Source: Adiantum capillus-veneris | Lineage: Eukaryota > Streptophyta > Polypodiopsida > Polypodiales > Pteridaceae | Assembly (NCBI GenBank): GCA_014529385.2 | Contig: CM043968.1 | Coordinates: 8,416,648 to 8,480,647 of the forward strand | DNA length: 64,000 nucleotides | Direction: 5' to 3' | Shown here: positions 12,893 through 23,246 of the stretch, one piece after another | How the letters are laid out: each line of letters begins with the position of its first letter | Position numbering within the stretch: the first letter of the stretch is position 1 | Made by a program: the position numbers and the translations under genes | The notes under the pieces: generated by a model | Databases searched by the model: none | What the model was told of the DNA's origin: nothing | The model's input: the letters and a program-made list of their open reading frames with translations, nothing else

Positions 12893-15800
12893 ATGGCGGA
12901 GGAAGGGAAGCTCAAGATTGAGAAGTTCAACGGCAAAAACTACCAACATTGGAAGATGCAGATTGAAGACTATCTCTACCAGAAGGACCTCTATTTGCCA
13001 CTAGGCGGTCTTGCGAAGAAGCCCGCAACAATGGCAGATGAAGCATGGATTGTCCTTGATCGAAAGGCACTGGGAACAATCCGGTTAAGCTTGGCGTCAA
13101 CGGTGGCCTTCAATGTTTCGGAGATGAAGACCACCGAGGACTTGATGAAGTCACTTGACGACTTCTACGAGAAACCATCGGCATCCAATAAGGTATTTCT
13201 TATGAAGCACTTGTTCAATCTAAAGATGGCAGAGAATGGTTCAGTTGCAGAACACCTAAATGACTTTAACACAAACATAAGTCAACTTCGATCAGTGAAA
13301 ATCAATTTCGATGACAAAGTGCGAGCTCTCCTTATACTATCATCTCTACCGGATAGTTGGGACAGCCTTGTGATGGCTGTAAGTAATTCTATCTCTAGAA
13401 CAAATACTCTTAAGTTTGATGATGTTGTGGGTGTTCTCCTAAGCGAGGAAATGCGAAGGAGAAGCACAGGAGAATTTTCAAGTGCTGCACTATCAGTGGA
13501 AACAAGAGGAAGGCCTAAGGAGAGGTTCAAAAACCAAAAGGGTCGTGATCGCTCAAGGCGGAGCAAGTCACGCACAAAGTCAGTTCTTGAATGTTGGAAC
13601 TGCGGCAAGAAGGGCCACGTCAAGAAGGATTGCTGGTCCAAGAAGAAGAAGGAGACAGAGTCTCAAGACAACAAGCCAACATCGGAGGCCAATGTGGCAG
13701 GTAAAGTAGAGCAAGATGCTCTAATTCTCTCATTAGACAATGTGTCTAATTCCTGGATAGTAGATTACGGGGCTTCATTCCATGCGACACCACACAAGCA
13801 ACATTTCCAAGACTACACCAAAGGTAATTTTGGGTATGTATACTTGGGAGATGATGAAGCTTGTGAGATTGTCGGCAAAGGTACAGTTTCTATCAAAACT
13901 GCTAACGGAAATGAATGGAAGCTTAAAGATGTTAGGCATGTTCCTTCTCTTCGCAAAAATTTGATCTCTACAGGACAATTGGACGATGAAGGTCACAACA
14001 TTGCATTCGGAAACAAACAGTGGAAGATCTCAAAGGGATCTTTGGTGGTTGCCAAGGGTGAAAAAGTCGGTACACTTTACTTGTGTGCTGTTAGCACGCA
14101 ACCTTCAGCTTGTGCAGCAACTACAGAAGTTGACAGTGCGGTGTGGCACTACCGACTTGGGCATATGAGTGCCAAAGGAATGCAAATCCTTCAAACAAAG
14201 AAGCTTCTACCAGGTTTGAAAGAAGTGGACTTAGAGTTCTGTGAAGATTGTGTTTATGGTAAACAAAAGAGGGTAAAATTTCAAAAATTAGGAAATGAAA
14301 GAAAAAATAAAAAACTTGAGTTGGTTCATTCTGATGTTTGGGGTCCTGCAAGTACACCATCACTTGGTGGCTCATTGTACTATGTAACATTCATAGACGA
14401 TGCGACTAGAAAAACATGGGTTTATGTCATGAAGAATAAATCCGATGTATTTTCCATATTTCAAAGGTGGAAAGCCTTTGTGGAGAATGAAACAGGTACC
14501 AAGGTTAAATGCCTCAGATCCGACAATGGAGGCGAATATTGCAGCCAAGCTTTTGAAAGCTTTTGTGCTAGCAATGGCATTTGGAGGCAAAGGACAACCC
14601 CAAGGACACCTCAACAAAATGGGATTTCGGAAAGGATGAACATGACAATCATGGAACGAGCACGAAGCATGCGGCTACATGCAGGCCTACCGCTTGAGCT
14701 TTGGGCGGAAGCTGTAAGTACGTCTGTGTACTTAATCAATCGGTCACCCTCAACGGCATTGGATGGGGGAGTTCCAGAAGAGGCATGGACAGGTAAACCG
14801 GTGAATTATGCATTTCTCAAAGTGTTTGGGTGTGAGGCTTTCATGCACATAGATAGAAGCCTAAGATCAAAGTTAGATGCAAAGTCCAAAAAGTGTTTCT
14901 TCATTGGCTATGGAGAAGGAGACTTTGGGTATCGCCTATGGAATCCTGAAGATGGTAAAATCTTAAGGAGTAGGGATGTAATTTTTAACGAACAAAATAT
15001 GTACAAAGATTACTTGGAAAGAAAACAAACAAAAGAAACAGGTGATGAGTACATGGAGCTTGAGGATGGTGAAGACTCAAGGACTGCAAACGGTGACAAT
15101 GTGCAACAACGTCAACCAAATGAGGAGCCTCAACCTATTCCCCGAAGATCTACAAGAGCAAGTAGACCTCCAGAAAGGTTTGTTCCTTCCTTCAACCATC
15201 TCTTGATCTCAGATTCTGGAGAGCCGGAATCATATGAAGAAGCTATGCAACATGAATCCAAAGAAGAATGGACGAAGAGCATGCAAGTGGAGATGGACTC
15301 ACTACATTACAACCAAACATGGGAGTTGGTTGAGTTGCCTAAAGGTAAGTGGGCACTTCAAAACAAATGGGTGTACAAGATAAAGGAAGAAGAAGGGAAG
15401 AAAAGGTACAAGTCTAGGCTTGTGGTAAAAGGTTTTTCTCAAAAGAAAGGTATTGACTTCAATGAAATATTTTCTCCTGTTGTAAAAATGAACTCAATTA
15501 GGCTTGTCTTAAGCCTTGTGGCTGCTCATGATCTAAATCTCAAGCAAATGGATGTAAATACGGCATTCCCTCACGGTGACTTAGAGGAGGAAATCTACAT
15601 GCTTCAACCAAAGGGGTATGAAGTAAAAGGTAAGGAGAAAATGGTTTGCAGATTAAAGAAGAGCTTGTATGGTTTAAAGCAAGCATCAAGACAATGGTAC
15701 TTGAAGTTTGATCGATGGATGTTGGATCATGGATTCACAAGATGCAACTCGGATCACTGCGTCTACACGAAGAATTTGGGAGATGGGAAATTCATCATCC

Positions 15801-16771
15801 TAATGTTGTATGTTGATAACATGTTGATTGCAAGTGCTAACATGCAGGACATCAAAGACCTAAAAGAGGAGCTGTCCAAATCTTTTTCAATGAAAGATTT
15901 AGGTGCTGCAAAGAGGATACTTGGTATGAAAATATCAAGGGACAGGACGAAGAAAACAATAAAGCTATCTCAAGAAGATTACATCAAGAAGGTACTAGAA
16001 AGGTTTGCAATGCAAAATGCAAAACCAGTTTCTACACCTTTGGCTGGTCATTTTAAACTAACGAAGGATATGTGTCCAAAGACACAAGAGGAGATAGCCT
16101 ATATGTCTAAAGTTCCATATGCTGCAGCGGTAGGTTCTCTAATGTATGCTATGGTCTGGACAAGGCCAGACATTGCACATGCAGTGGGAGTTGTGAGTAG
16201 GTTCATGGACAACCCAGGTAAAGAGCATTGGCAAGCTGTGAAGTGGATACTTAGGTATCTAAAAGGGACAACAACAAATGCTTTGTATTTTGGAGGAACT
16301 GATATTTTTCTAGAAGGGTATGCTGATGCAGATATGGCAGGTGATAAAGATACTCGAAGGAGCACTACTGGCTATGTGTTCACGGTTGGAGGCACAGCAG
16401 TAAGCTGGGCTTCAAAGCTGCAGAAAGTGGTTTCACTTTCTACCACGGAAGCAGAGTATGTAGCAATGACGGAGGCAAGCAAAGAAATTTTGTGGCTTCA
16501 CAGATTCTTAGAAGAGCTTGGATTCAAACAAGACAATTGTGTCTTGTACAGTGATAGCCAAAGCGCTATCCATCTTGCGAAGAATTCAGCCTTTCATTCA
16601 AGGACAAAGCACATTGAGGTGAGATATCACTTCATACGCACTCTTTTGGAAGAGGGACAACTAAAGCTAGGAAAGGTGCATACAAGTGAAAATCCTGCAG
16701 ACATGTTTACAAAGGTGGTCAACAAGGAGAAGTTGAGCTTTTGCTCATCTTCAATCGGCATTCAAGGATAA
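12893..16771 (+). CDS. Copia Gag-Pol polyprotein, probably inactive
   Basis: Open frame of 1292 codons starting at ATG 12893; the open frame extends three codons further upstream to a GTG, but MAEEGKLKIEKFNG is the usual copia start. Domains in order: gag (UBN2 type), zinc knuckle CWNCGKKGHVKKDC (13592-13633), protease WIVDYGAS, integrase zinc finger HYRLGH...CEDC, integrase core with D (14333), D (14522) and E (14630) in D-35-E spacing, RT with KARLVVKG-like and QMDVNTAF blocks, RNase H (GYADADMAGD), and the C-terminal ENPADMFTK motif. Two catalytic positions differ from the family: the protease triad D-S/T-G reads D-Y-G (13763-13771), and the RT box YVDD reads YVDN (15809-15820). Either change should abolish activity, so the copy is likely non-autonomous despite its open frame. 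Confidence 0.95.
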   Translation: MAEEGKLKIEKFNGKNYQHWKMQIEDYLYQKDLYLPLGGLAKKPATMADEAWIVLDRKALGTIRLSLASTVAFNVSEMKTTEDLMKSLDDFYEKPSASNKVFLMKHLFNLKMAENGSVAEHLNDFNTNISQLRSVKINFDDKVRALLILSSLPDSWDSLVMAVSNSISRTNTLKFDDVVGVLLSEEMRRRSTGEFSSAALSVETRGRPKERFKNQKGRDRSRRSKSRTKSVLECWNCGKKGHVKKDCWSKKKKETESQDNKPTSEANVAGKVEQDALILSLDNVSNSWIVDYGASFHATPHKQHFQDYTKGNFGYVYLGDDEACEIVGKGTVSIKTANGNEWKLKDVRHVPSLRKNLISTGQLDDEGHNIAFGNKQWKISKGSLVVAKGEKVGTLYLCAVSTQPSACAATTEVDSAVWHYRLGHMSAKGMQILQTKKLLPGLKEVDLEFCEDCVYGKQKRVKFQKLGNERKNKKLELVHSDVWGPASTPSLGGSLYYVTFIDDATRKTWVYVMKNKSDVFSIFQRWKAFVENETGTKVKCLRSDNGGEYCSQAFESFCASNGIWRQRTTPRTPQQNGISERMNMTIMERARSMRLHAGLPLELWAEAVSTSVYLINRSPSTALDGGVPEEAWTGKPVNYAFLKVFGCEAFMHIDRSLRSKLDAKSKKCFFIGYGEGDFGYRLWNPEDGKILRSRDVIFNEQNMYKDYLERKQTKETGDEYMELEDGEDSRTANGDNVQQRQPNEEPQPIPRRSTRASRPPERFVPSFNHLLISDSGEPESYEEAMQHESKEEWTKSMQVEMDSLHYNQTWELVELPKGKWALQNKWVYKIKEEEGKKRYKSRLVVKGFSQKKGIDFNEIFSPVVKMNSIRLVLSLVAAHDLNLKQMDVNTAFPHGDLEEEIYMLQPKGYEVKGKEKMVCRLKKSLYGLKQASRQWYLKFDRWMLDHGFTRCNSDHCVYTKNLGDGKFIILMLYVDNMLIASANMQDIKDLKEELSKSFSMKDLGAAKRILGMKISRDRTKKTIKLSQEDYIKKVLERFAMQNAKPVSTPLAGHFKLTKDMCPKTQEEIAYMSKVPYAAAVGSLMYAMVWTRPDIAHAVGVVSRFMDNPGKEHWQAVKWILRYLKGTTTNALYFGGTDIFLEGYADADMAGDKDTRRSTTGYVFTVGGTAVSWASKLQKVVSLSTTEAEYVAMTEASKEILWLHRFLEELGFKQDNCVLYSDSQSAIHLAKNSAFHSRTKHIEVRYHFIRTLLEEGQLKLGKVHTSENPADMFTKVVNKEKLSFCSSSIGIQG

Positions 16772-16818
16772 GAAGCCAGAATGGAAAGCAGTCACAGGTT
16801 TGGTTTGGAGATCAGTCT

Positions 16819-16831
16819 CCAAGTGGGAGAT
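16819..16831 (+). other. Copia polypurine tract
   Basis: CCAAGTGGGAGAT directly abuts the TGTTA start of the 3' LTR, as expected for the plus-strand primer of a copia element. Confidence 0.85.
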
Positions 16832-17599
16832 TGTTAAGTATGGAGCCTGATTTACCCTTGTAATTTTCTGTGGTAAAAGCGCACATTTGTAAGGCCCCCA
16901 TTATGAGGAGAAGCCATCGTGCGTGAAGGAAAATCACTCACCGGAAACCAAAATTTTCACGGACAAGAATCAGGGGCAACTTTAAAGGCCTCGGGGGCGG
17001 AGGCCCCTGAGACTTTTTTCGCCGGAATATTATGGCCGGACGGCGGTCGGAAAGTGGTCAGAAAACAACCGGTCGGTTGGCCGGTGGCCGGTGGTCGGAA
17101 GTCAATGACCGGTGGCCGGTGGTCGGAAGTCAATGGCCGGTGGCCGGTGGCCGAATTTAAAAGCGGACTTGCCTTCTCAAGGGCGGCCACACATGGGCGG
17201 ATTGGAGGGTCCGATTTGGACTTATTCGCACAAGGGAGGCTACACATGGCTGTCTCTCATAAGAGAGGGCAGCCCTTTTGGCCTATAAAAGGAGGCCATT
17301 TCTACACACATTTCATAGTGTGAAGTTGATGCAACAAGGTGAGTGTGAGGTGGTGAGAGTGAAGCAAGGCGAGAGCTCCATTAAGGGTATAATCCCTTTG
17401 TAAATTACTTCTTGTTTTGAAGTACTAAAGCCATTGAGTGGCTGCTTTCCCGTGGACGTAGCCCACATTGGGTGAACCACGTATATCGTGTGTACTCTCT
17501 CTCTCTCTCTCTACTCTATAATCTCGTGTATGTAAATCTGTCTCTCTCCATTAATTAATCTACTCAATTATCTATTTAGCTACGCCTTATTTTCTAACA
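16832..17599 (+). repeat. Copia 3' LTR (complete, 768 bp)
   Basis: Starts TGTTAAG and ends TCTAACA. It contains a shortened minisatellite (17085-17156) and the TATA box at 17284-17290. Where the two LTRs align they differ at only a few bases outside the minisatellite, so the insertion is not old. Array sequence resumes at 17600 with CCTTAGGTGGAGTGATC. Confidence 0.95.
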
Positions 17600-19677
17600 C
17601 CTTAGGTGGAGTGATCACCGTAAAAACCTATACGTGATGCACAAATTCACATGTTTGATTGTGTAGTTAAAATTAATGTGCTTATTGTATATGTGATGCC
17701 TCGAGGGCAGTGTCTGGTGGAATCTCTAAAGATTCCACATAACGGGAAGAGAGTAGACCAAGTAGTAGAGTACTAGTAGTAGGCCTTCTCAAAGATGCAA
17801 AATGTTGACACTATAATAAGGAGGTGAATAGTTTATTCCTAAGTTTGTGTCATGATCATTGCCATTTAGAAAGAAAATATCATGGCTTTCTCTTTTCTTC
17901 CTTCTAATCATCACGATTTTAAAAGAGAGATAAATAAGAGAGAATCTAGTTTATATATTGAGGATAAAAGCCTTGCAACCCCTCATTGGGTCGTCCTAAA
18001 ACCTGTGGATACGATAGAGGAGCTCACTCAAAAATACAGCTGAGCAATAGAATCCATGGAATGGGGAGAGATGTCAAGGTACTTCCACAATTCTATATGT
18101 CATTGGTCACCTTGGCCCTCCAAGGCTAGAGGCATCTTTCTTACCCATCTTTTGAGGGAAGTTGTTCAAAAACTTAATAACAAGAGCATACTCTAGGACT
18201 ATAGCAGGAGCTGCTAGAGAGGAACAAAGCAAGTAGCTCGACAGTTCAAATTCAGTAGGACAAAAAGTTTACACAATAGAGCCCTTGAGTAGCCTAACAA
18301 ATGGTATCTACCAAACTATGAATCCAAGTTTAGGTGGACAGCTTGGCAGTGGCGAATGAATAGACATTTCCTAAAGCTACAAAATAAGGATGTATATCTT
18401 GCCCTTAGGGCCTCAAAGGATTGGTTCTTCCTGTTAACAAGCGTTTAGGCTTAAATTGAGTCTCAAGATGGGAGACAGTCATGAAGAATATATGGAACCC
18501 TCAGTGGCCGCATGGGATAGAAGTTTTCTTATGGAAGGTACTTTGGGGAGCCATGTCGACTGGAGTGAAGCAGTTGCCATGGAAATTGGTATAGATAGAT
18601 GCTCGCAATACAGATCGGCTTGTGAAGAGCTCCGTCACCTTTTCAAGGAGTACCTGACCATATGTGGGCGTGTAGGAAAGATCTGCAAATGGATCCAAAG
18701 AACCTGGAAAAGAGGATTCTTCAAGAACAATCTCTTCATGGGAGGAAAGGTGTTCAAGAACCATGCATTGCTCATCACTATGCAAGTCATGAGATATTAC
18801 TACTTCAAACACGTTTGGAAGGCAAGAAATTGTGGATTCTTTAAGAGCTCCATAGAAATAGATAAGTTCTCGTAGATAGTCAAAGATAAAATGGTACTTC
18901 TCCATTGGAAAACAAAGAAACTCCGAAGGGTGGACTAGAACCATGGGTGCCGCAATCACACACTTGCATGGGTGAAAGGGTGGGCTTTTTCATTCTGTGG
19001 GCTTTTTCACTGTCAAGTGATGTATCTTTGATGCTTTTAAGGAGTCATATCTCATCACGAGCATGGCAAGAATTTGTAATTTTTTGGCTCTATCAATAAG
19101 ACCTACTCACTAGTGTGAATTTTGCTATTAGAAAAAAGGATAAAACCCTTGCACTTGCAAATTATCACGACTTTTCCTTCTCTTCCTTATTGTCATTGCC
19201 ATTGTGTAAGTTGATTTATACATTGAGGGGAGAAGCTTGTGCTTTAAAGGTTTTCTGGTGGACTCAACAATATGATGTGGACAAGTACTACGAGTAGCAT
19301 ACTCAACAAAATGGAATAATTCACAAACACATGGAACGCCAAAAATGAAAAATCAAAGCCCTTCTCTTTCTTAAAATTATTGCAATTGTGCACGTTGGTT
19401 TATAAATTAAAGAGATAAGCTTGTGCTTTAAAGGTTTTTTGGTGGACTCAATAATATGATGTGTACAACAACTTTGAGTAGCATACTAAACAAACTGGAA
19501 TGATTCACAAACAATTGGAACACCAAGAACAAAAAATTGCTTGATGCTCCACTAAGAACTATTAAAGGTGTGTTAATTGTATACACTTGTTTCGATCTCA
19601 ATCAACATGCGTGGCACCTTACTTCATGACCCCAACTTCTTGATAGGCCCCCCTTCCCAAAAACAAAATGCACTAGG

Positions 19678-19774
<97 letters not shown>

Positions 19775-19986
19775 CTCTCTCTCACACACACACACAGATA
19801 CACACTACAAACAAGAGCAACAACAATACCTATATCTCCAACAATAGCCTTATCCTTATTGCTTTTAGATTTTGCTTTGTCATCCTTGGTGGAAGTAATC
19901 CATGGTAAGGATGATTTGAAATCCATGTACTCTTTTGCTAGTAGCTTCTTCAAATTTTGTGGAAGAGGGTTATTTGGGGGGATTTG
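17600..19986. repeat. Array unit 7 (head missing)
   Basis: Begins at the position that lies 172 bp inside a complete unit, directly after the copia LTR. It carries a LINE-like relic (about 17850-19138, with a 139-codon frame at 18456-18875) and the microsatellite 19680-19773. Confidence 0.85.
19680..19773. repeat. (TC)n(AC)n microsatellite, unit 7
   Basis: About 30 TC then 17 AC dinucleotides. A second short AC run (19783-19797) follows the shared ATCTCTCTCTCACACA block. Confidence 0.95.
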
Positions 19987-20430
19987 ATAAGATCTCACCT
20001 TTGGATTAGATGGAAAAAAAAGTAGTCTCAAATAATAGTCTGGGGAAAAGTGGCAAGAGAAGAGGGTTGTGAGGAGTAAACGAAGTTATATAATGGTGAA
20101 CAGAACAAGACAATATGTTTCTTAATATGCAAGGGTTTGTGAAAGGATTACCAACACACCTTGGGTGGAGTGATCACCGTAAAAACCTATACGTGATATA
20201 CAAATTCACATGTTTGATTGTGTAGTTAAAATCAATGAGCTTATTGTATATGTGATGTCTCGAGGGCAGTGTCTGGTGGAATCTCTAAAGATTCCACATA
20301 ACGGGAAGAGAGTAGACCAAGTAGTAGAGTAGTAGTAGTAGGCCTTCTCAAAGATGCAAAATGTTGACACTATAATGAGGAGGTGAATAGTTTATTCCTA
20401 AGTTTGTCTCATGATCATTGCCATTTACAA
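19987..20430. repeat. Array unit 8, left part (split by Helitron)
   Basis: Runs from the unit start to CCATTTACAA at 20430. In intact units the next bases are AGAAAATATCATGGC, and these reappear at 39217. The two parts together make 2468 bp, a normal unit length, so the 18.8 kb between them is an insertion. Confidence 0.9.
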
Positions 20431-20438
20431 CTAGAATG

Positions 20439-20462
20439 CCAAGCTTGATTGCCAAGCTTTGG
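20439..20462. other. Hairpin near the Helitron 3' end
   Basis: CCAAGCTT (20439-20446) can pair with AAGCTTTGG (20454-20462) around a 7-base loop, with one bulged T. It lies 8 bp from the element boundary. A short palindrome close to the 3' terminus is a standard feature of Helitrons, where it is thought to act as the transposition stop signal. Confidence 0.6.
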
Positions 20463-21090
20463 AGGAGAAGGCATGAAGTTGGAGAGTGTTTGAATGAGTT
20501 ATTGAGAAGCAATAGCAAGGAATACTATTGCAATTAGAGAGAGCTTTGCTTTGGTGCTTGGATGTTTATGGATTTGGTACCTGGATGTTTATGGAAATGA
20601 ATGGAGACCAAGGGCACCATTGTATATACTATTTTTTTTGCATCGAAGCATTGAAGAAGAATATACATTAGTAAAAAGAACATAGAAGTGAAAGCTTAGA
20701 GAGAGAGAGAGAGGGAGGGAGTGTGTGAGTGCGCTTATTTTAATGTCGACAAATGATGTGAGTGTTAGTTAGCAAAATTCACTCATATATACAGGAATTT
20801 ATGTACTGTTTTGTTTTGAGAGAGAGAGGGAGAGAGAGGCAGGCCTTTTTTTTATAAAAGAGAGAGCCAGGGAGAGCTTATTATTTGTTTTGCTCAAATC
20901 TTGTCACTGGAAATAGTATAGTAAAAAGTTGATGAATCAAGAATGGAACTAAGCAAACGGGAGTTGGTAAGACTTTGAATGAAGCATGCAATGACTTCTT
21001 CACAATGAAACGGACAGAACTTCTGTGGAGAAGAGGAGGAGGAGTAGGTAACAACACATATTAGTGGGAGATTGTGATGCACGAAGCAAG
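20463..21090. other. Helitron 3' non-coding tail
   Basis: No gene recognised. It contains purine-rich GAGAGAG stretches at 20698-20720 and 20818-20840 and a T-rich patch near 20630. This is the sequence between the last ORF and the element end. Confidence 0.5.
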
Positions 21091-21092
21091 GG

Positions 21093-21530
21093 CTATATCG
21101 GTAAGATGATCTTCAAAGTTGCGCGTGTGACTAACTGGTTGACAGGAAAATAGCGCAAAACGAAATGTTTAGCTGACTGAAGGTGGTTGGCGACCACGTT
21201 AGAGTAATTCAATTCTATAGTCTCGACTAGGCCGAGCACGTCCGCAATCTGCACGAACAACATACAATGGTGTTTTGTGGAGCAACCAGATAGCATGGCG
21301 ATGTCGATGGTGATTTCTTGACCGAATGTGTTCCAAGTGATGTAATGTGGATGCCATGGGGTAGGTGGTTGAACTGACCATGGAATGAACTCAGTCCATT
21401 TATGCATGTAGTGTCTGAGCACCCGCTCTTGCAAATGTGGGTAAAGACAGTATTGCAACTTATACATTGCAATCTCAAATTCAGGCTGCTGCTCGATCAG
21501 ATCAGCTGGGATCGGCCTACCCATTGAAAA
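21093..21530 (-). CDS. Helitron cargo ORF or exon, unknown function
   Basis: 143 codons from the ATG at 21524, reading MGRPIPADLIEQQPEFEIAM and ending TLKIILPI-stop. It is preceded on the minus strand by a pyrimidine run and TTTTCAG, a good 3' splice site, so it may be the last exon of a longer gene. The composition looks like a soluble globular protein with several tryptophans (KWTEFIPW, TPWHPHYITW). No family is recognised. It is the gene nearest the Helitron 3' end and lies on the same strand as the transposase. Frames on the other strand and in the other phases here are shadows. Confidence 0.5.
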   Translation of the reverse strand, partial: FSMGRPIPADLIEQQPEFEIAMYKLQYCLYPHLQERVLRHYMHKWTEFIPWSVQPPTPWHPHYITWNTFGQEITIDIAMLSGCSTKHHCMLFVQIADVLGLVETIELNYSNVVANHLQSAKHFVLRYFPVNQLVTRATLKIILPI

Positions 21531-21581
21531 CTGAAAAGAAAAAGCATTTAAATCAAAGAAGCTGATAAGTAGTCAAGTCTG

Positions 21582-21815
21582 TCACAATCTGAATGAAAAA
21601 AGAAAGACATTGTTGTAGCCAATGATTAACGTTATATGACAAAGACAATGAACAAAGCAATTAAATGAAGATGGCATAAGTTCGCAACTATATTTTCTTG
21701 TTTTTTTCAAAAAATAATATATTATCAACCTTGGTGGATGTCCAGAACAAGTGTTATAACCTAATGCAGTTGTTGTTTTGTGTTGTTTAATATGTTGAAG
21801 ACAGCATTTGTACAT
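21582..21815 (-). CDS. Small ORF sharing a motif with the 22.3-kb ORF
   Basis: 77 codons, weak on its own. Its segment TTALGYNTCSGHPPRLIIYY resembles TSTKGYNNLKGHPPNCKKYY in the frame at 22280-22549, with a matching T/A-rich tail after it. Either both are diverged copies of one small exon, or the similarity marks a non-coding duplication. Function unknown. Confidence 0.25.
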   Translation of the reverse strand: MYKCCLQHIKQHKTTTALGYNTCSGHPPRLIIYYFLKKTRKYSCELMPSSFNCFVHCLCHITLIIGYNNVFLFSFRL

Positions 21816-22279
21816 TTATAATTTTTTTTGTAAAATATATAAGTTGTTGCTACATGATTTGTCTCTTATTAGCTGATAATTTTTTGTAGAAGTATTAGAC
21901 ATGGGGTTGCTGGAATGGATTGTCTGTTTCTCTTGATGTTATTGCAAGACATCTAGGTAATGTGGACGGACTAGTATGGTGATCAGTCATTGAGCTGCAG
22001 CACATGTAGCAATTGAATCCTAAAATTTGAAAGCTGAATGATGTTCATGTAGAGGAAAGCAAGAACATAAGCTAAACATAATATGATATCGGGAAAAAAA
22101 TTGCAGAACATAACCTGAATAGAACACAACATAAAGAAAGTCTCATAGATAATAGAGAAGCATAACATAAAAATTACCACAGATATTAGAGGAAAAGACT
22201 CTTGAGAAGTGATTGAATACAGAAGAGAGAACTGAATGGGAGATGCTACCTCAGAACAAAGATTAAGTTTCATTGCACG

Positions 22280-22549
22280 CTATATTTTTCTATGGTGTTT
22301 TAAATAATAGTATTTCTTGCAGTTTGGAGGATGTCCCTTCAAATTATTGTATCCTTTCGTGGACGTTGCATCTTGAGTAATTATCTCTTGTGCTTCCAGT
22401 GCAATAGCAGTGCTCCTATCGTGTGTATTTTGCAGTACATGAAACTCAAAGTTTTGACAAAATGGGGGAAAGGACGACACATCATGTTTCATCCGTTTTG
22501 GTGGATCTGCCATGTGTGCTCTTTTCGTAGCTTCAAAATCGAATGTCAT
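22280..22549 (-). CDS. Helitron cargo ORF, unknown function
   Basis: 89 codons, MTFDFEATKRAHMADPPKRM and onward, with a basic patch and a GYNNLKGHPP motif. TATATAGG (plus-strand CCTATATAAA, 22550-22560) lies immediately before the ATG and could be a TATA element, though it would be too close to the start for a normal leader. The frame may be an exon: GT and AG dinucleotides are available on both sides. No family recognised. Confidence 0.35.
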   Translation of the reverse strand: MTFDFEATKRAHMADPPKRMKHDVSSFPPFCQNFEFHVLQNTHDRSTAIALEAQEIITQDATSTKGYNNLKGHPPNCKKYYYLKHHRKI

Positions 22550-22593
22550 GCCTATATAAACACGGTTATTGATTTTGCACCTAATGGAGTAAA

Positions 22594-22716
22594 CTACGTA
22601 GTTCTCTTCATCTGTCGTTGTCTTTTGGGAGTTGGAACAGCGTCGGAACGTGCTGCTTCCTCTTGTGAAGTTGTTATGATGTTGGGGATCTCCTTGTTGG
22701 TTTCGTTGTCGATGTC
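22594..22716 (-). CDS. Unknown spliced gene, last exon
   Basis: 41 codons including the stop, starting right after a CAGTGCAG acceptor. It joins in phase 0 to the exon ending at 22794 through an intron of 77 bp whose donor is GTATGC. It ends in a basic tail, TPKRQRQMKRTT, that could serve as a nuclear localisation signal. With the three exons to its right (22794-23155, 23247-23466, 23565-23618) it gives an uninterrupted protein of about 250 residues. Confidence 0.6.
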   Translation of the reverse strand, partial: DIDNETNKEIPNIITTSQEEAARSDAVPTPKRQRQMKRTT

Positions 22717-22793
22717 CTGCACTGAAGTGATGTGATGAACTAGTATGTAATCAGATAATAATCAAATAATTATATTGTATAAGGGGTGCATAC

Positions 22794-23155
22794 GGTTACA
22801 TGTAGTGGTTCAAGCTTTTGAAATGAATCAGTTGTCTGACCGAACCGGGCATGAAAAAGGTCCCTATTAAAATGCCATGTGAATTTCTCATCAGTTAAGA
22901 TTGCTCTCTCATTGCCTTTGAATTCGTTCCCAAACTCTTTGACCATGTTGGAAAGTGCCTGGCTTGCTGTATTCTTGTCGAGAACGACCAATTTCTCGAG
23001 GGCAATTTTGTAACCGTAGTGTAGCATCTCGATTGCATAGGTGGTGATACCAGCAATCTTTGTGTTCAGTATTTCTTGGGCTTCTGTGTCTAGCAATAGT
23101 TTGTTTGACTCATCGAACTCAATGCCCAGCGATAGCAGTATCTCTTTTTGTAACC
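22794..23155 (-). CDS. Unknown spliced gene, third visible exon
   Basis: Acceptor TTTTTCTACAG at the 5' side. The exon begins with the last two bases of a glycine codon and runs through LQKEILLSLGIEFDESNKLL, ITTYAIEMLHYGYKIALEKL and FTWHFNRDLFHARFGQ to the donor GTATGC (an alternative donor GTAACC six bases earlier is also in phase). It is predicted mostly helical and rich in charged residues. I do not recognise the family. There is no stop or frameshift, in contrast with the neighbouring transposase. Confidence 0.6.
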
Positions 23156-23246
23156 CTGTAGAAAAAGAAGGATAGATGTTGTAGAAGCAACCAAATTTGT
23201 TAACTTTTAGTGTTTGCAAAACGAGAATATGAAGAGCTCGAAGTAC

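Larger units (their letters stand above)
12165..17599 (+). mobile_element. Ty1/copia LTR retrotransposon, 5' LTR truncated
   Basis: Internal order is LTR (truncated), PBS, gag-protease-integrase-RT-RNaseH in one frame, polypurine tract, complete LTR. The order integrase before RT is diagnostic of copia. The 3' LTR is 768 bp and has the inverted ends TGTTA/TAACA. The 5' LTR lacks its first roughly 184 bp. The two flanks are not adjacent in an intact array unit: the left flank corresponds to about 340 bp before a unit end and the right flank to 172 bp after a unit start, so about 0.5 kb of array is gone and no target-site duplication can be seen. The polyprotein has no stop, but two active-site motifs are altered (see CDS). 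Confidence 0.95.
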
